Source: SIG603 sp964370115 (GTDB taxonomy: Bacteria; Bacillota; Clostridia; Oscillospirales; Acutalibacteraceae). Taken from it: a DNA stretch of 64,000 nt. This document shows positions 24,877 through 33,281 of this stretch, one piece after another. Both the position numbers and the translations under genes were made by a program. How positions within the stretch are numbered: position 1 is the first letter of the stretch; each line of letters starts with the position of its first letter. The DNA is taken from positions 1 to 64,000 of the forward strand of contig CAYJIA010000007.1 of the NCBI GenBank assembly GCA_964370115.1, read 5' to 3'. Below the pieces are notes generated by a model, which worked only from the letters and a program-made list of their open reading frames with translations, ran no database searches and was not told the DNA's origin.

Positions 24877-27792
24877 TTAGTACCCAGTGCTGAACTGTTG
24901 AGTTAGATAACCTAAATCAGTATTATAATTTGAAAGAGCGGTCTCCATTGCAGTGAATTGTGCCCAGTATCTTGCACTTTCTTGCTCATATCTGTATTTT
25001 AGGTTTTCTATAGTAGACTCTAAATCGTTTAATCTGTAGCTAAGTTCGTTGCTTTCTTCGGTAGCTTTTCCGTCCACACCTGCAAGTGAGACAAGAGTAC
25101 CAGGAGTTGCAGAACTTGTGTTTGCGACACTATTGACGATGCTTTCAAATTGAGAGGCAAGTCCATCTTGTGCAGATGTGAATAATGTCATAACGCTTGT
25201 TGGATCACTTGATATAGCCTGTCTTAGCGCATCTTCGTCTATTACGAGTTGACCTGATGCTTCTGGATCGTCAAAGAATGAAGATGTTTCAATTCCTATT
25301 TGATACAAGGCGAGGCTAGAGTCGTCTGGCTTTGTATATAAACTAGTTCTTAAATCAGATAAAAATCCGTTAATTGTGGTGTCGTTTCTTAAAAGTCCTA
25401 CTTTCGTTTTCTCTTCCCAAAGCTCGATTTGGCTATCTGACATTTCTGCTCTTTGCGCCTCGGTTAGAGGTGGATAGTCTTTATATTCTGCATCTTCGCC
25501 GACATAATCGCTTAGTTTTTTTACCATTGCATTATAATCGTCTACAAAGCTTTTAAAGGCATCAACAATTGCGTCGTCATCTCTTGCAGTAGAAATTACA
25601 GTTTCTATATAATTTCCAGCGTCGTCTTTTTCGCTCACTGCTGTAAGTTGCATGTTGACTCCTTCTATTTCAAAAGAGTTAGAGCTTCTTGTGGTATCAA
25701 CACCGTTGATAGTGACTTTGGCATCTTGACCCGCTGTAACTGCGCCTGCGGCCATAGTGCCTGTACCGCCAATTTGTATATCGGAACCACCAAACAAAGC
25801 ATCCATAGGTGGGGCAGGGTGGAACATAACTTCACCGTTTGCACTAAGTACAAGTCTTCCGCCTGAGAAAGAGGCAATAAATCCGTCATAACTTGTAATG
25901 CTTGGTGGATTATCTGTAGAACCTGTAAGGTCGCCTAAAGTTGTAATAGAGGAGCCTGTGCTACTTGAAAACTTAGAAATTTCATCTTTTAGATAGTAAA
26001 CATCGCTAATAAGTGTATCTGCAGTTGCGATATTTGAATTTTCTGTCAAATTAAAGCCCATTGCAAGTGCTAAATCAGATTTTGCTGCTTCTGCAACATC
26101 TGCACCGTTTGTTGTGTCTACTGTTGTTTTAGTAAACTCTACTAAATAGCCTTCTGCAACATTTAAGTTACCTGTAGTGCTATCATAAGTGATATTGTCA
26201 TCAAATTCAGTTGAAAGCCAATTGTTGAACGCGAGCTCAACCTCTGATGCAGTATATGTTGTGTCGCCTTCTTTAGCTGCAAGTGTGAAAGTTTTGTTCT
26301 CGCCGTTTACAGTCATTGCAAATGTAGCAGTTGTGGTCTCGTAGCTGTCACTAAGTCCGCCATTTTGTGATTTTACAGTAGCTGTGGTGAGGTAATCACT
26401 TGCGACAGAAGAAGGGGGAGATATGACGCTTTCACCAAACAATGTAGATAGAATATTACCCTCTGTTTGAGTCATGTCTATTCCAAAACTTGAGCCAGTA
26501 TTTGTTGCGGTGATGCTCATAGTATCAGAAAGTGTAGAGTAGTTAAGAGTAACGCCAGCTGAGCTTTTGTTAATCTCGTTAATCATTGAAGCGACAGATG
26601 TATCGCCGTCAAAATCAAAATCTACACCATTGATAGTAAATGCAAATCTATCGCCAGAGGCTACTTCGCTAAGAGTTTGGCTAGTGTTAAACGAGGTTGA
26701 GCTACCCGGTTTTATTCCTAAAATTTCGGCACTAGATCCTGTGATTTTCAGTTCATGGCCTGCCTCGCTAGAAGTCATAGAGAATTTTAATGCATTGTTG
26801 CTATCAAGCTCAACCGCAATAGCATTACCAAAAGCTTTTGTAATCTCTTTTTGAAGTGCAGAAACTACATTGGCTGATGTAATCTCGCCTGAGCTTGCAT
26901 CGAGGGCTATGTCACTTAAATCAATAGTTTTAGTGACACCGTCATACGTCAAATCAAAGGAGACACCTGCATTTAAGTCCGCTTTAGTGCCTTGCAAAGA
27001 TTTACCCGTAACCGCACCAGCTGTGTTTGTAATGTCGGAACTTGTCGCAGAGGCAAAACCTGTTAGGGCTAAGCCTTGTGCAGTTGAATTTGATGTATCA
27101 ACGCTTACAGTAGTACTTCCTGTTGAATTTATTCTCAGTTTACCGTCGTGCATTTCGGCAGTTGCAGTTGTAACACCGGCTGCTTTAAATGCATTATTAA
27201 ATGCAGAGACAAGATCGTCTTCGCTTTGCACATGGTTTAGGTTTACGTCTATTGTTTGTGAACCGACTTTAAGCGAGACTGTTTCCTCAAAGTTTTTTGA
27301 AAGATTTTCGTTTGTGAATATCTCGGTTCCGTCTGCTAAAGTAGAGTTTCCAACTATAGTTTGGTCACCACTTAATTTTTCGGAAGATTTTAGACTTGCA
27401 GCACTTGCAAGTTGAGTAACAATAACGCTTAAATCTCCTGCTAGAGAATCTGTTGAAGTGCTTGAGACATTTACGCCACTGCCACTGACAACAGATGAAA
27501 TCATAGTGTTAAAGAAATCTGTTGTTGCAAAGTTTGTGTCTAAAGTTGAACCATAAGATGTATCAAAATATTTGTTGTAAAATCCGTTGATTTCATCAAT
27601 AACCTCACGGTATAAATCTTGTTTCCATTCTGTTTGGGTTTTCTCTGCCTCAGCTCTGTCAATTTTAGTTTGTGTGCCAGATAGCATTTGTTCGACTAAA
27701 GCCTCGGTGTCCATTCCAGACATAAGTCCCGAAATACCTGAGTTAGTCCCTGTGCTGACGCTGTAGTATGATGAGGAGTTAATACTGCTCAT
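24877..27792 (-). CDS. fliD: Flagellar filament cap protein FliD, unusually long
   Basis: FliD caps the filament tip and helps flagellin assemble. At 971 residues it is about twice the ~500 of Bacillus FliD. The N-terminal domain ('SGLMSGMDTEALVEQMLSG...RAEAEKTQTEWKQDLYREVI') and the C-terminal domain ('TPGTLVSLAG', 'RLNDLESTIENLKYRYEQES..YWAQFTAMETALSNYN') are typical. The extra length is in the surface-exposed middle, with repeated flagellin-hook-like beta segments such as 'FAFTINGVDFDFDG' and 'VTINGVD'. It is Ser/Thr/Ala rich and I see no cysteine. Confidence 0.94.
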   Translation of the reverse strand: MSSINSSSYYSVSTGTNSGISGLMSGMDTEALVEQMLSGTQTKIDRAEAEKTQTEWKQDLYREVIDEINGFYNKYFDTSYGSTLDTNFATTDFFNTMISSVVSGSGVNVSSTSTDSLAGDLSVIVTQLASAASLKSSEKLSGDQTIVGNSTLADGTEIFTNENLSKNFEETVSLKVGSQTIDVNLNHVQSEDDLVSAFNNAFKAAGVTTATAEMHDGKLRINSTGSTTVSVDTSNSTAQGLALTGFASATSSDITNTAGAVTGKSLQGTKADLNAGVSFDLTYDGVTKTIDLSDIALDASSGEITSANVVSALQKEITKAFGNAIAVELDSNNALKFSMTSSEAGHELKITGSSAEILGIKPGSSTSFNTSQTLSEVASGDRFAFTINGVDFDFDGDTSVASMINEINKSSAGVTLNYSTLSDTMSITATNTGSSFGIDMTQTEGNILSTLFGESVISPPSSVASDYLTTATVKSQNGGLSDSYETTTATFAMTVNGENKTFTLAAKEGDTTYTASEVELAFNNWLSTEFDDNITYDSTTGNLNVAEGYLVEFTKTTVDTTNGADVAEAAKSDLALAMGFNLTENSNIATADTLISDVYYLKDEISKFSSSTGSSITTLGDLTGSTDNPPSITSYDGFIASFSGGRLVLSANGEVMFHPAPPMDALFGGSDIQIGGTGTMAAGAVTAGQDAKVTINGVDTTRSSNSFEIEGVNMQLTAVSEKDDAGNYIETVISTARDDDAIVDAFKSFVDDYNAMVKKLSDYVGEDAEYKDYPPLTEAQRAEMSDSQIELWEEKTKVGLLRNDTTINGFLSDLRTSLYTKPDDSSLALYQIGIETSSFFDDPEASGQLVIDEDALRQAISSDPTSVMTLFTSAQDGLASQFESIVNSVANTSSATPGTLVSLAGVDGKATEESNELSYRLNDLESTIENLKYRYEQESARYWAQFTAMETALSNYNTDLGYLTQQFSTGY

Positions 27793-27809
27793 TTTTTATT
27801 CCTCCATTT

Positions 27810-28280
27810 CTAAATTAGCTTGCCAGGCTTAACTTTTTTTATCGCCTTAAGCTTGGTAGTATTGTAATACCTGTTTGCGGCGGCTGTACCGCTTCTATTT
27901 AGTTTTTCAATTTCCTGTAAAATAGATTTTTTTTCAGAGTCAAAATGCTCTAAAACTAAATTTTCATTTTTTATAAGTCTATTTGCGATTGCTTTTATTT
28001 TAAGAGAGAGATCGAATATCTCTTCAAGGTTTTCTTCGACATCTGCTCTATTACACGCATTGTTAAGGGCGTCTCTGAGTTTTCTGTCGTCTGCTGCTTC
28101 GCTGCTGATTTTTTTATCGAGTCCCCGCATAGTCTCAAATAAGTCAGCTCTTTTTTTCATGCTTGAAATTATTTCATCGGCACCTTGTAATGCAAGGCTT
28201 CCTGTGATTTCTTCAAGCTGCAAAAAAGTTTCTCGTTTTTCGGCTAACATGTCTAAAACATGTATGTAAGTTTTTTTCAT
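27810..28280 (-). CDS. FliT/FlgN-like flagellar export chaperone candidate
   Basis: A 156-residue, highly charged helical protein. Its place, after flgL and DUF6470 and directly before fliD, is where FliT-type chaperones for FliD sit in other bacteria. The sequence is coiled-coil-like ('LQLEEITGSLALQGADEIISSMKKRADLFETM'), and the C-terminus is basic (KAIKKVKPGKLI). I see no diagnostic motif, so the chaperone role is inferred from context and composition. It starts two bases after the preceding stop, with no clear ribosome binding site, which suggests coupled translation. Confidence 0.65.
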   Translation of the reverse strand: MKKTYIHVLDMLAEKRETFLQLEEITGSLALQGADEIISSMKKRADLFETMRGLDKKISSEAADDRKLRDALNNACNRADVEENLEEIFDLSLKIKAIANRLIKNENLVLEHFDSEKKSILQEIEKLNRSGTAAANRYYNTTKLKAIKKVKPGKLI

Positions 28281-28282
28281 AG

Positions 28283-28879
28283 CTACGAGACGCCATAAGC
28301 CTTAGCGGCACTGCGAGGGAAGTAAAGCGGTTCCCCAACATATTTAATATCGACATTAGGACTTTGTACAACATTCAGGCTGACATCTCCTCTTGTGTAA
28401 GTAAAGTCGACATCTTTGATATCCCAATCGTAAGTCATCTCGGTTGGAGTGTACTCACGGTTTAGCTCGCTATCTTGCCAAGAAATGCTGACACTTCCGC
28501 TAGTTGGTATAAAAATTGTCATTGACCTTGGCATATCTATCATCTTTTGTGTGACAAGTGAACCTATTGTAGATCCATCTGTCACATCGCCAACACCTTT
28601 TCCAATGCGTATCGTGTCGCTTATATATTCGCTGAGATTTGCCTGTGCGTTGTTTGATGCCTCTTTATAAGTGTCGGTAAAATTTAGATGCCCCAAAGAT
28701 TTTCTTGCTTGATAGCTGTCGACGCGAAGCCTTGCAGGTTCTGCGTTTAGTTGAAACGAACCTTGCACCGTCTTTACGTTGGCGCGGGGTAGGGGGTGGT
28801 TGTCGTACTCAAGTTTTGCATGATTTACTTGAAGTTCATACTGCCCTGAATTTGTGGTAATGTTAAGTAATGGTCCCAT
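28283..28879 (-). CDS. DUF6470 family flagellar-locus protein
   Basis: A 198-residue protein with the DUF6470 pattern: 'GPLLNITTNSGQYELQVNHAKLEYD' at the start and repeated 'PARLRVDSYQARKSLG' style segments later. Members are found between flgL and fliW/csrA in many Bacillota, and I know of no established function. A GTG in the ribosome binding site gives a longer frame (28891), but ATG 28879 is better placed. fliW and csrA, which usually follow, are missing here. Confidence 0.78.
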   Translation of the reverse strand: MGPLLNITTNSGQYELQVNHAKLEYDNHPLPRANVKTVQGSFQLNAEPARLRVDSYQARKSLGHLNFTDTYKEASNNAQANLSEYISDTIRIGKGVGDVTDGSTIGSLVTQKMIDMPRSMTIFIPTSGSVSISWQDSELNREYTPTEMTYDWDIKDVDFTYTRGDVSLNVVQSPNVDIKYVGEPLYFPRSAAKAYGVS

Positions 28880-28916
28880 AAATAAGTTCACCTCTAATCA
28901 TTATAAAAATATTTAA

Positions 28917-29957
28917 TTATCTTAAGTAGTCCATTAGGCTGTTTGGTAAAATTCTTGAACCCATTTGCTGTACAGCTTGCAAAACAAATTCTTGTTGAGC
29001 TAAGGTTTCGACTGCCTCGGCATCGTTTATGCCCATGAGATCGTTAATTCTAATTTTATATGTGTCTAAATTAGTTTCTAGCTTGCCCTCAATTCCCTCT
29101 AAGAAGTTAACTCTGGCACCCATGTCAGAAAGATGAGCCCTAAAAGTATTTGCAAGATCTGTTATGTGGTCATTAAGCGCGCCTATTTCGTCAATATCGC
29201 CAGACTCTAAAGCGCCTTGGAACTCGTTTAAAGCATTGAATATGTTGTTAGCGTATCCTGTGTCAGCATCTGTTCCGTATCCAAAGATATCGATACCAGA
29301 ATGTGAGACTAAAAAGGCAGTGTCCGGATCTACATTGCTTCCAGTCATTTTAATGCCTAAACCTATATCTAGATAAACATCGCCGTCCATTGGTATGTCT
29401 ACCTCTTCAAACACACCTGGGGTAGTCTCAACTGAGTGGAAAAATGTGCCATCTGCACGTTTTTGTATGTCATTTATCGGCACACCATTATAAATAAGAT
29501 TACCGTCATCTCCTAAATCAAACGGTGGATCATCACTTGAGTTTGTTGCGCCGAAGACGAATTTCTCTCCGAAAGTACTGTTTGCATAGGCTAAAAGCTC
29601 TTTTGTAATAGCTTCGACTTCTTTAAGTATAGCGTCCCAGCCAGCAGTTCCTTGTGTTTCGGTTCCTGCCTTTACACCGAGCGCGTGTACACGGGTTAAA
29701 AGTTCGCTTGTTTGGCTCATTGCATCTTCTGCAATTGTAAGCTCGTCTGATATAGAGCCGATATTTCCAAGCTGGGTTTCGGTATTATACATATCCATTC
29801 TGATATTCATTACTTTAGAACCCGCCGATACGTCGTCTGATAACTCTGTGAATCGGTTACCTGTAGAAATTTGCTCCATAGTAGTGGCAAAGTCTGATTT
29901 TGCACCAGTCAAATATTTAAGATAGTTTCTGGTCATAGATGAGTCTGCAACTCTCAT
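28917..29957 (-). CDS. flgL: Flagellar hook-filament junction protein FlgL
   Basis: FlgL (HAP3) joins the hook to the filament. The 346-residue protein begins 'MRVADSSMTRNYLKYLTGAKSDFATTMEQISTGNRFTELSDD', with the flagellin-like helices and a 'SDDVSAGSK' turn. It ends with the paired C-terminal helix (ARVNFLEGIEGKLETNLDTYKIRINDLMGINDAEAVETLAQQE). The middle is a D2-like beta domain. It follows flgK in the same operon. Confidence 0.95.
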   Translation of the reverse strand: MRVADSSMTRNYLKYLTGAKSDFATTMEQISTGNRFTELSDDVSAGSKVMNIRMDMYNTETQLGNIGSISDELTIAEDAMSQTSELLTRVHALGVKAGTETQGTAGWDAILKEVEAITKELLAYANSTFGEKFVFGATNSSDDPPFDLGDDGNLIYNGVPINDIQKRADGTFFHSVETTPGVFEEVDIPMDGDVYLDIGLGIKMTGSNVDPDTAFLVSHSGIDIFGYGTDADTGYANNIFNALNEFQGALESGDIDEIGALNDHITDLANTFRAHLSDMGARVNFLEGIEGKLETNLDTYKIRINDLMGINDAEAVETLAQQEFVLQAVQQMGSRILPNSLMDYLR

Positions 29958-29987
29958 AATATTTCTCCTTTCAAGTGGGTTTTATAA

Positions 29988-31544
29988 TTATAATCCTACA
30001 CGACCCATGTTGTTTATTATCGTGTCTAAAAGTTCGTCCATAACTGTCATTATTCTGGCAGCCGCCTCGTAAGATTTTTGGAATTTTAGCATGTCCGCGG
30101 TTTCTTCATCACTGCTAACGTTTGATACAGACTCACGTTGGTTTAGGAAATCGTCTGCGATAGTTGCATATGACTCTTGTCGGCCGTTGTGGAAAGCCAC
30201 ATCAGAGGCAAGGTTTGTGAGGAAGTTTACTTCAAAGTCTACAAGGCTACCTGTGAAAGTTTCACCGTAGGTATTGAAGTTATAATCTGCTGATGTAAGT
30301 TTGTAGGCAATTTCTTGTGCATAGTCTTCAACGTGTTCTGACTCGCTATACATAAAGTAAGTTGACCCTGCGTCGCGCCACTCTTTACTCAAAGTTATGT
30401 TTTCGGCACTCACACCATAAAGGCTTATGTCGCCGTCATCGTCTTTTGCACCTAGAAGTTGTTTGTAAACTATGTTGCCTGTAATTGGGTCAGTCATAGG
30501 TTTGCCGTCTGTACCTAAAACGGGAAGTGAGTTATTTGCTATGTCTGCAAGTGCATTTGCAAATGTGTCGATTTGGTTTCTATAATATACAACGCCCTCG
30601 TAAGGCTCACCGTTTGGTATTGCTAGATTGTTACCGCTGCCGTTTACGAAGTGGAGAGCGGCTAAAATTGTACCGCCGCTTGCGTTGAAGTTAGCTCCAT
30701 CTGATTGCCAATTAAGGCTTGCAGTGTTGTAATCTTCATTAAGCTGTATTATCAGATTGTCACTTTTATCGCCTGTTACCATTGCATGGCCACCCATGGT
30801 CACATCTACAGTGCCGTCTGAGTTGTCTGTGACAACTATATCGCCATAGCTTGCAAGCTCGTCTAAAAGTAAATTTCTTTCGTCTAAAAGCTCGTTGGGG
30901 CCATAATGCTCGTTTGGATCGTTGATGAGTATTGTCGGGTCAGAGCTTATTACGTCGTTTAAATGTGCGATTTGTTGTGTGATATCGTTAACTCTATCTA
31001 TATCTATTACTAAATCTTCAGAATATTGAGTAGCAACAGCAGTTAAATTAGAGTCTAGTTGATGTAAAACTTGGATTATATTTTCAAAAGAGGACATTAC
31101 AAGGTTTGCATGGCTTTCGCTTGTAGGCTCTTGCATGAACCCGTTTAGGCTGTCGAACATGGTGCTCATAGCGCCGTATAGACCAGATTCGTCGGTAATA
31201 TTTGAACCATCGCCCAAGGCGTCTTGAATTGCTGATAATATTTCGCCTGTTTTGCCGTGATAGGCGGCGTTAGAATATTCTTCTCTAAATCTCTTGTCTA
31301 AAAAGCTGTCTCTAATTTGTGCTACGCCCAAGGCGTCGACACCTTGACCTAAAACACCAACGGTGCTTGAAGCTACCCTAAGATTAGAAACAGAAGGATA
31401 AACTGATGCGGTTTCTACACGTTGTCTAGTGTAACCGACGGTATCGGAGTTTGCAAGGTTATGTCCAACTATATCAAGTGATTTCTGACTTGAAAATATT
31501 GAGCTTTTTGCGGCTTCAAAGCCCATGAAAGTAGATCTAATCAT
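29988..31544 (-). CDS. flgK: Flagellar hook-associated protein FlgK
   Basis: FlgK (HAP1) is the first junction protein on the hook. The 518-residue protein opens 'STFMGFEAAKSSIFSSQKSLDIVGHNLANSDTVGYTRQRVE', the hook-family signature, and closes 'ESVSNVSSDEETADMLKFQKSYEAAARIMTVMDELLDTIINNMGRVG'. It is translated after flgN (11-base gap) with TCTCC-complement GGAG upstream. Confidence 0.96.
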   Translation of the reverse strand: MIRSTFMGFEAAKSSIFSSQKSLDIVGHNLANSDTVGYTRQRVETASVYPSVSNLRVASSTVGVLGQGVDALGVAQIRDSFLDKRFREEYSNAAYHGKTGEILSAIQDALGDGSNITDESGLYGAMSTMFDSLNGFMQEPTSESHANLVMSSFENIIQVLHQLDSNLTAVATQYSEDLVIDIDRVNDITQQIAHLNDVISSDPTILINDPNEHYGPNELLDERNLLLDELASYGDIVVTDNSDGTVDVTMGGHAMVTGDKSDNLIIQLNEDYNTASLNWQSDGANFNASGGTILAALHFVNGSGNNLAIPNGEPYEGVVYYRNQIDTFANALADIANNSLPVLGTDGKPMTDPITGNIVYKQLLGAKDDDGDISLYGVSAENITLSKEWRDAGSTYFMYSESEHVEDYAQEIAYKLTSADYNFNTYGETFTGSLVDFEVNFLTNLASDVAFHNGRQESYATIADDFLNQRESVSNVSSDEETADMLKFQKSYEAAARIMTVMDELLDTIINNMGRVGL

Positions 31545-31555
31545 AATATTTCTCC

Positions 31556-32020
31556 TTATGCTTTTCCCGTAAACGAATTTTTGTTGTAAATGCCGGAAGG
31601 TTTTTTTCCGCCTGCACTGTATACACCGCTACCAGTGTTTTGTGTGTAGCCTAAAAACTTCAATTCCATATTTACAAGATCCATAGATACTTTATTGAGT
31701 TCTTTAATTAAACCTGCACTGCTTAAAAGTTCCTTGAAAACAGGGCTAAACTTTATTTTGTCTTCATTTGTTAGCTTTTCGGTGATTTGATTTAAAGTCA
31801 AGCCTGCAAAACCACAAGCGTTTTGCGCAGATATTCTTTTTTCTTCAAGATTTTTAAGTTGCATCGAAAGCGCTTGCCCCGATTGTACAATGTGTTCAAT
31901 CTTTTCAGAGTCATGCGCTAGAAGCGCTTGTCGCTTTTCTTGCTCACTTACTACCATTTTCCCAAGTAGCTTGCAAACATCTATGTTTGTTTGTAAAAAA
32001 ACACTTAAATTTTCGTTCAT
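31556..32020 (-). CDS. flgN: Flagellar export chaperone FlgN
   Basis: FlgN escorts FlgK and FlgL to the export gate. The 154-residue helical protein starts at ATG 32020, which has AGGTGG upstream; the longer open frame would overlap flgM and is not needed. Landmarks are 'LQTNIDVCKLLGKMVVSEQEKRQALLAHDSEKIEHIVQSGQAL' and 'LEEKRISAQ', similar to FlgN proteins of Bacillota. It sits between flgM and flgK, as usual. Confidence 0.88.
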   Translation of the reverse strand: MNENLSVFLQTNIDVCKLLGKMVVSEQEKRQALLAHDSEKIEHIVQSGQALSMQLKNLEEKRISAQNACGFAGLTLNQITEKLTNEDKIKFSPVFKELLSSAGLIKELNKVSMDLVNMELKFLGYTQNTGSGVYSAGGKKPSGIYNKNSFTGKA

Positions 32021-32031
32021 TTTTCCACCTA

Positions 32032-32355
32032 TTAAATCATTAAATTTCTGTATATTATCGAAGAAGCTATGTCTTCTGAGGATACAGGGCACTCGTCGCC
32101 TTTGTATGCAAGTTTAAGCGCATTTAGGCGCTCGCTTGAAATGTCGATATTATTTTTTGCGGCAGTAGCGTGCATTTTAACTTCTTTTGCATACGTGGTT
32201 TGAACGCTTGCGTTAGAACTGACGCTTATGGTGTCGGCTGTTAAACCCTCTTTTTTTTCTGTTGGCACAGTACTTGGCTTTTGCACTTGGTTTGCGGTCA
32301 TTTGTTTTGTGTTAGAATTGACTTTGTACCTGTCAAAAATCCCCTTAATCTCCAT
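32032..32355 (-). CDS. flgM: Negative regulator of flagellin synthesis (anti-sigma-28) FlgM
   Basis: FlgM holds sigma-28 inactive until hook completion and is then exported. The 107-residue protein has the family start 'MEIKGIFDRYKVNSN', a polar unfolded middle with 'DTISVSSNA', and the sigma-binding helices 'EVKMHATAAKNNIDISSERLNALKLAYKGDECPVSSEDIASSII'. GAGGTG lies eight bases before ATG 32355. Its partner sigma factor gene is at 53030. It is the first gene of the minus-strand operon. Confidence 0.92.
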   Translation of the reverse strand: MEIKGIFDRYKVNSNTKQMTANQVQKPSTVPTEKKEGLTADTISVSSNASVQTTYAKEVKMHATAAKNNIDISSERLNALKLAYKGDECPVSSEDIASSIIYRNLMI

Positions 32356-32658
32356 GAATTTCGCACCTCACTTTGTATAGTAAATATTAAATTAAAACAT
32401 GAAATTACACATATATAAATATCTCTGTTATATTTATGCTCTAAAGTTTGAAAAACTAAAGGGCAAAATTGACTTTTTTATATATTTTTTCAAATAGTCA
32501 TTATTGATGTGTAAATATCCTAATATGGAATTTTAAAAACGAAAATACAGAATCATGCTAAAGTTATGTTAAGTTTATGTGAAGCTTATGTTTTGTGAGT
32601 TTTGTCAAAAATGCTAAATGAGAATTATAATTGTGTAAAATTAAAGATTAATGTGTGT

Positions 32659-32686
32659 GTACATTGTAGTATTATATACAATGTAC
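32659..32686. promoter_or_regulatory. 10-bp perfect dyad upstream of the fliE promoter
   Basis: GTACATTGTA (32659-32668) and TACAATGTAC (32677-32686) with an 8-base spacer. It has no T-run, so it is more likely an operator than a terminator. It lies about 73 bases before the -35 of the fliE promoter. Confidence 0.6.
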
Positions 32687-32758
32687 CTAAATAGATTTTA
32701 TGACAAGACATAAAGTTTGCATAAAAAAATCGGTTTTTTTTTGAGATTTTGTTGTTTT

Positions 32759-32787
32759 TTGACTTTACTTTTTTTGTGAATTAGAGT
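32759..32787 (+). promoter_or_regulatory. Candidate sigmaA-type promoter of the fla/che operon
   Basis: TTGACT (32759-32764), a 17-base spacer and TAGAGT (32782-32787). The -35 is good and the -10 is weak (four of six), which fits an activated promoter. Confidence 0.55.
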
Positions 32788-32909
32788 AAAATAAGCCTAT
32801 AAGAAGTGAACTTATTTATATAATACAATTAAGCGTGAAAATTTTAGTGAGATTACATTAAATTTTTAAAAATAATATTGACAAGTAAAACACAGGAGGA
32901 GTTACAATC

Positions 32910-33224
32910 ATGAGCAGTTTTATTAATCCAAGTTTTATTACACCGTTGGAGTTTGAGAGTAAACTTAATACACAAGCAGTTGCGCCGTCCACTACAGGAA
33001 GCCAGCTACCTTTTCAAAATGTGCTATCAGATTTAATAGGTGAAACACAATCGGCAATGGAAGTTTCACAGGCAGATAGTTATAATCTAGCAATTGGAGA
33101 AGTCGATAATTTAGCGCAGGTTCAAATCAATTCGTTAAAGGCGAGCACAATGCTTCAAACGACGGTTCAAATAACAACCAGAGCGGTAAATGCATATAAA
33201 GAAATTATGAGTATGCAACTTTAG
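32910..33224 (+). CDS. fliE: Flagellar hook-basal body complex protein FliE
   Basis: FliE links the MS ring to the rod. The 104-residue protein has the family's C-terminal helices: 'LPFQNVLSDLIGETQSAMEVSQADSYNLAIGEVDNLAQVQINSLKASTMLQTTVQITTRAVNAYKEIMSMQL'. AGGAGG precedes ATG 32910. It heads the large plus-strand operon, but without the usual flgB-flgC in front. Confidence 0.95.
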   Translation: MSSFINPSFITPLEFESKLNTQAVAPSTTGSQLPFQNVLSDLIGETQSAMEVSQADSYNLAIGEVDNLAQVQINSLKASTMLQTTVQITTRAVNAYKEIMSMQL

Positions 33225-33281
33225 GTTTTTATTGGTTTTAAACTTTGGGGTCATAGATAGTTATTAATTGGGAGATTTATT

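Larger units (their letters stand above)
32356..32909. promoter_or_regulatory. 554-base divergent control region between flgM and fliE
   Basis: No gene. Three tandem ~11-base repeats, AAGTTATGTT (32561-32570), AAGTTTATGTG (32571-32581) and AAGCTTATGTT (32582-32592), are spaced one helical turn apart, as in sites for winged-helix response regulators. A perfect dyad GTACATTGTA-N8-TACAATGTAC lies at 32659-32686. A sigmaA-type promoter follows at 32759. I find no c-di-GMP riboswitch and no clear sigma-28 promoter for flgM. Confidence 0.6.

Noticed and set aside
26870..27415. Long plus-strand frame (181 residues) opposite fliD
   Set aside because: Composition is the reverse of the Ser/Thr/Ala-rich fliD code; no ribosome binding site, no family pattern.
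32356..32909. c-di-GMP riboswitch before the fla/che operon
   Set aside because: I looked for the GEMM core (GGCAAACC, GCAAAGCC) and did not find it.
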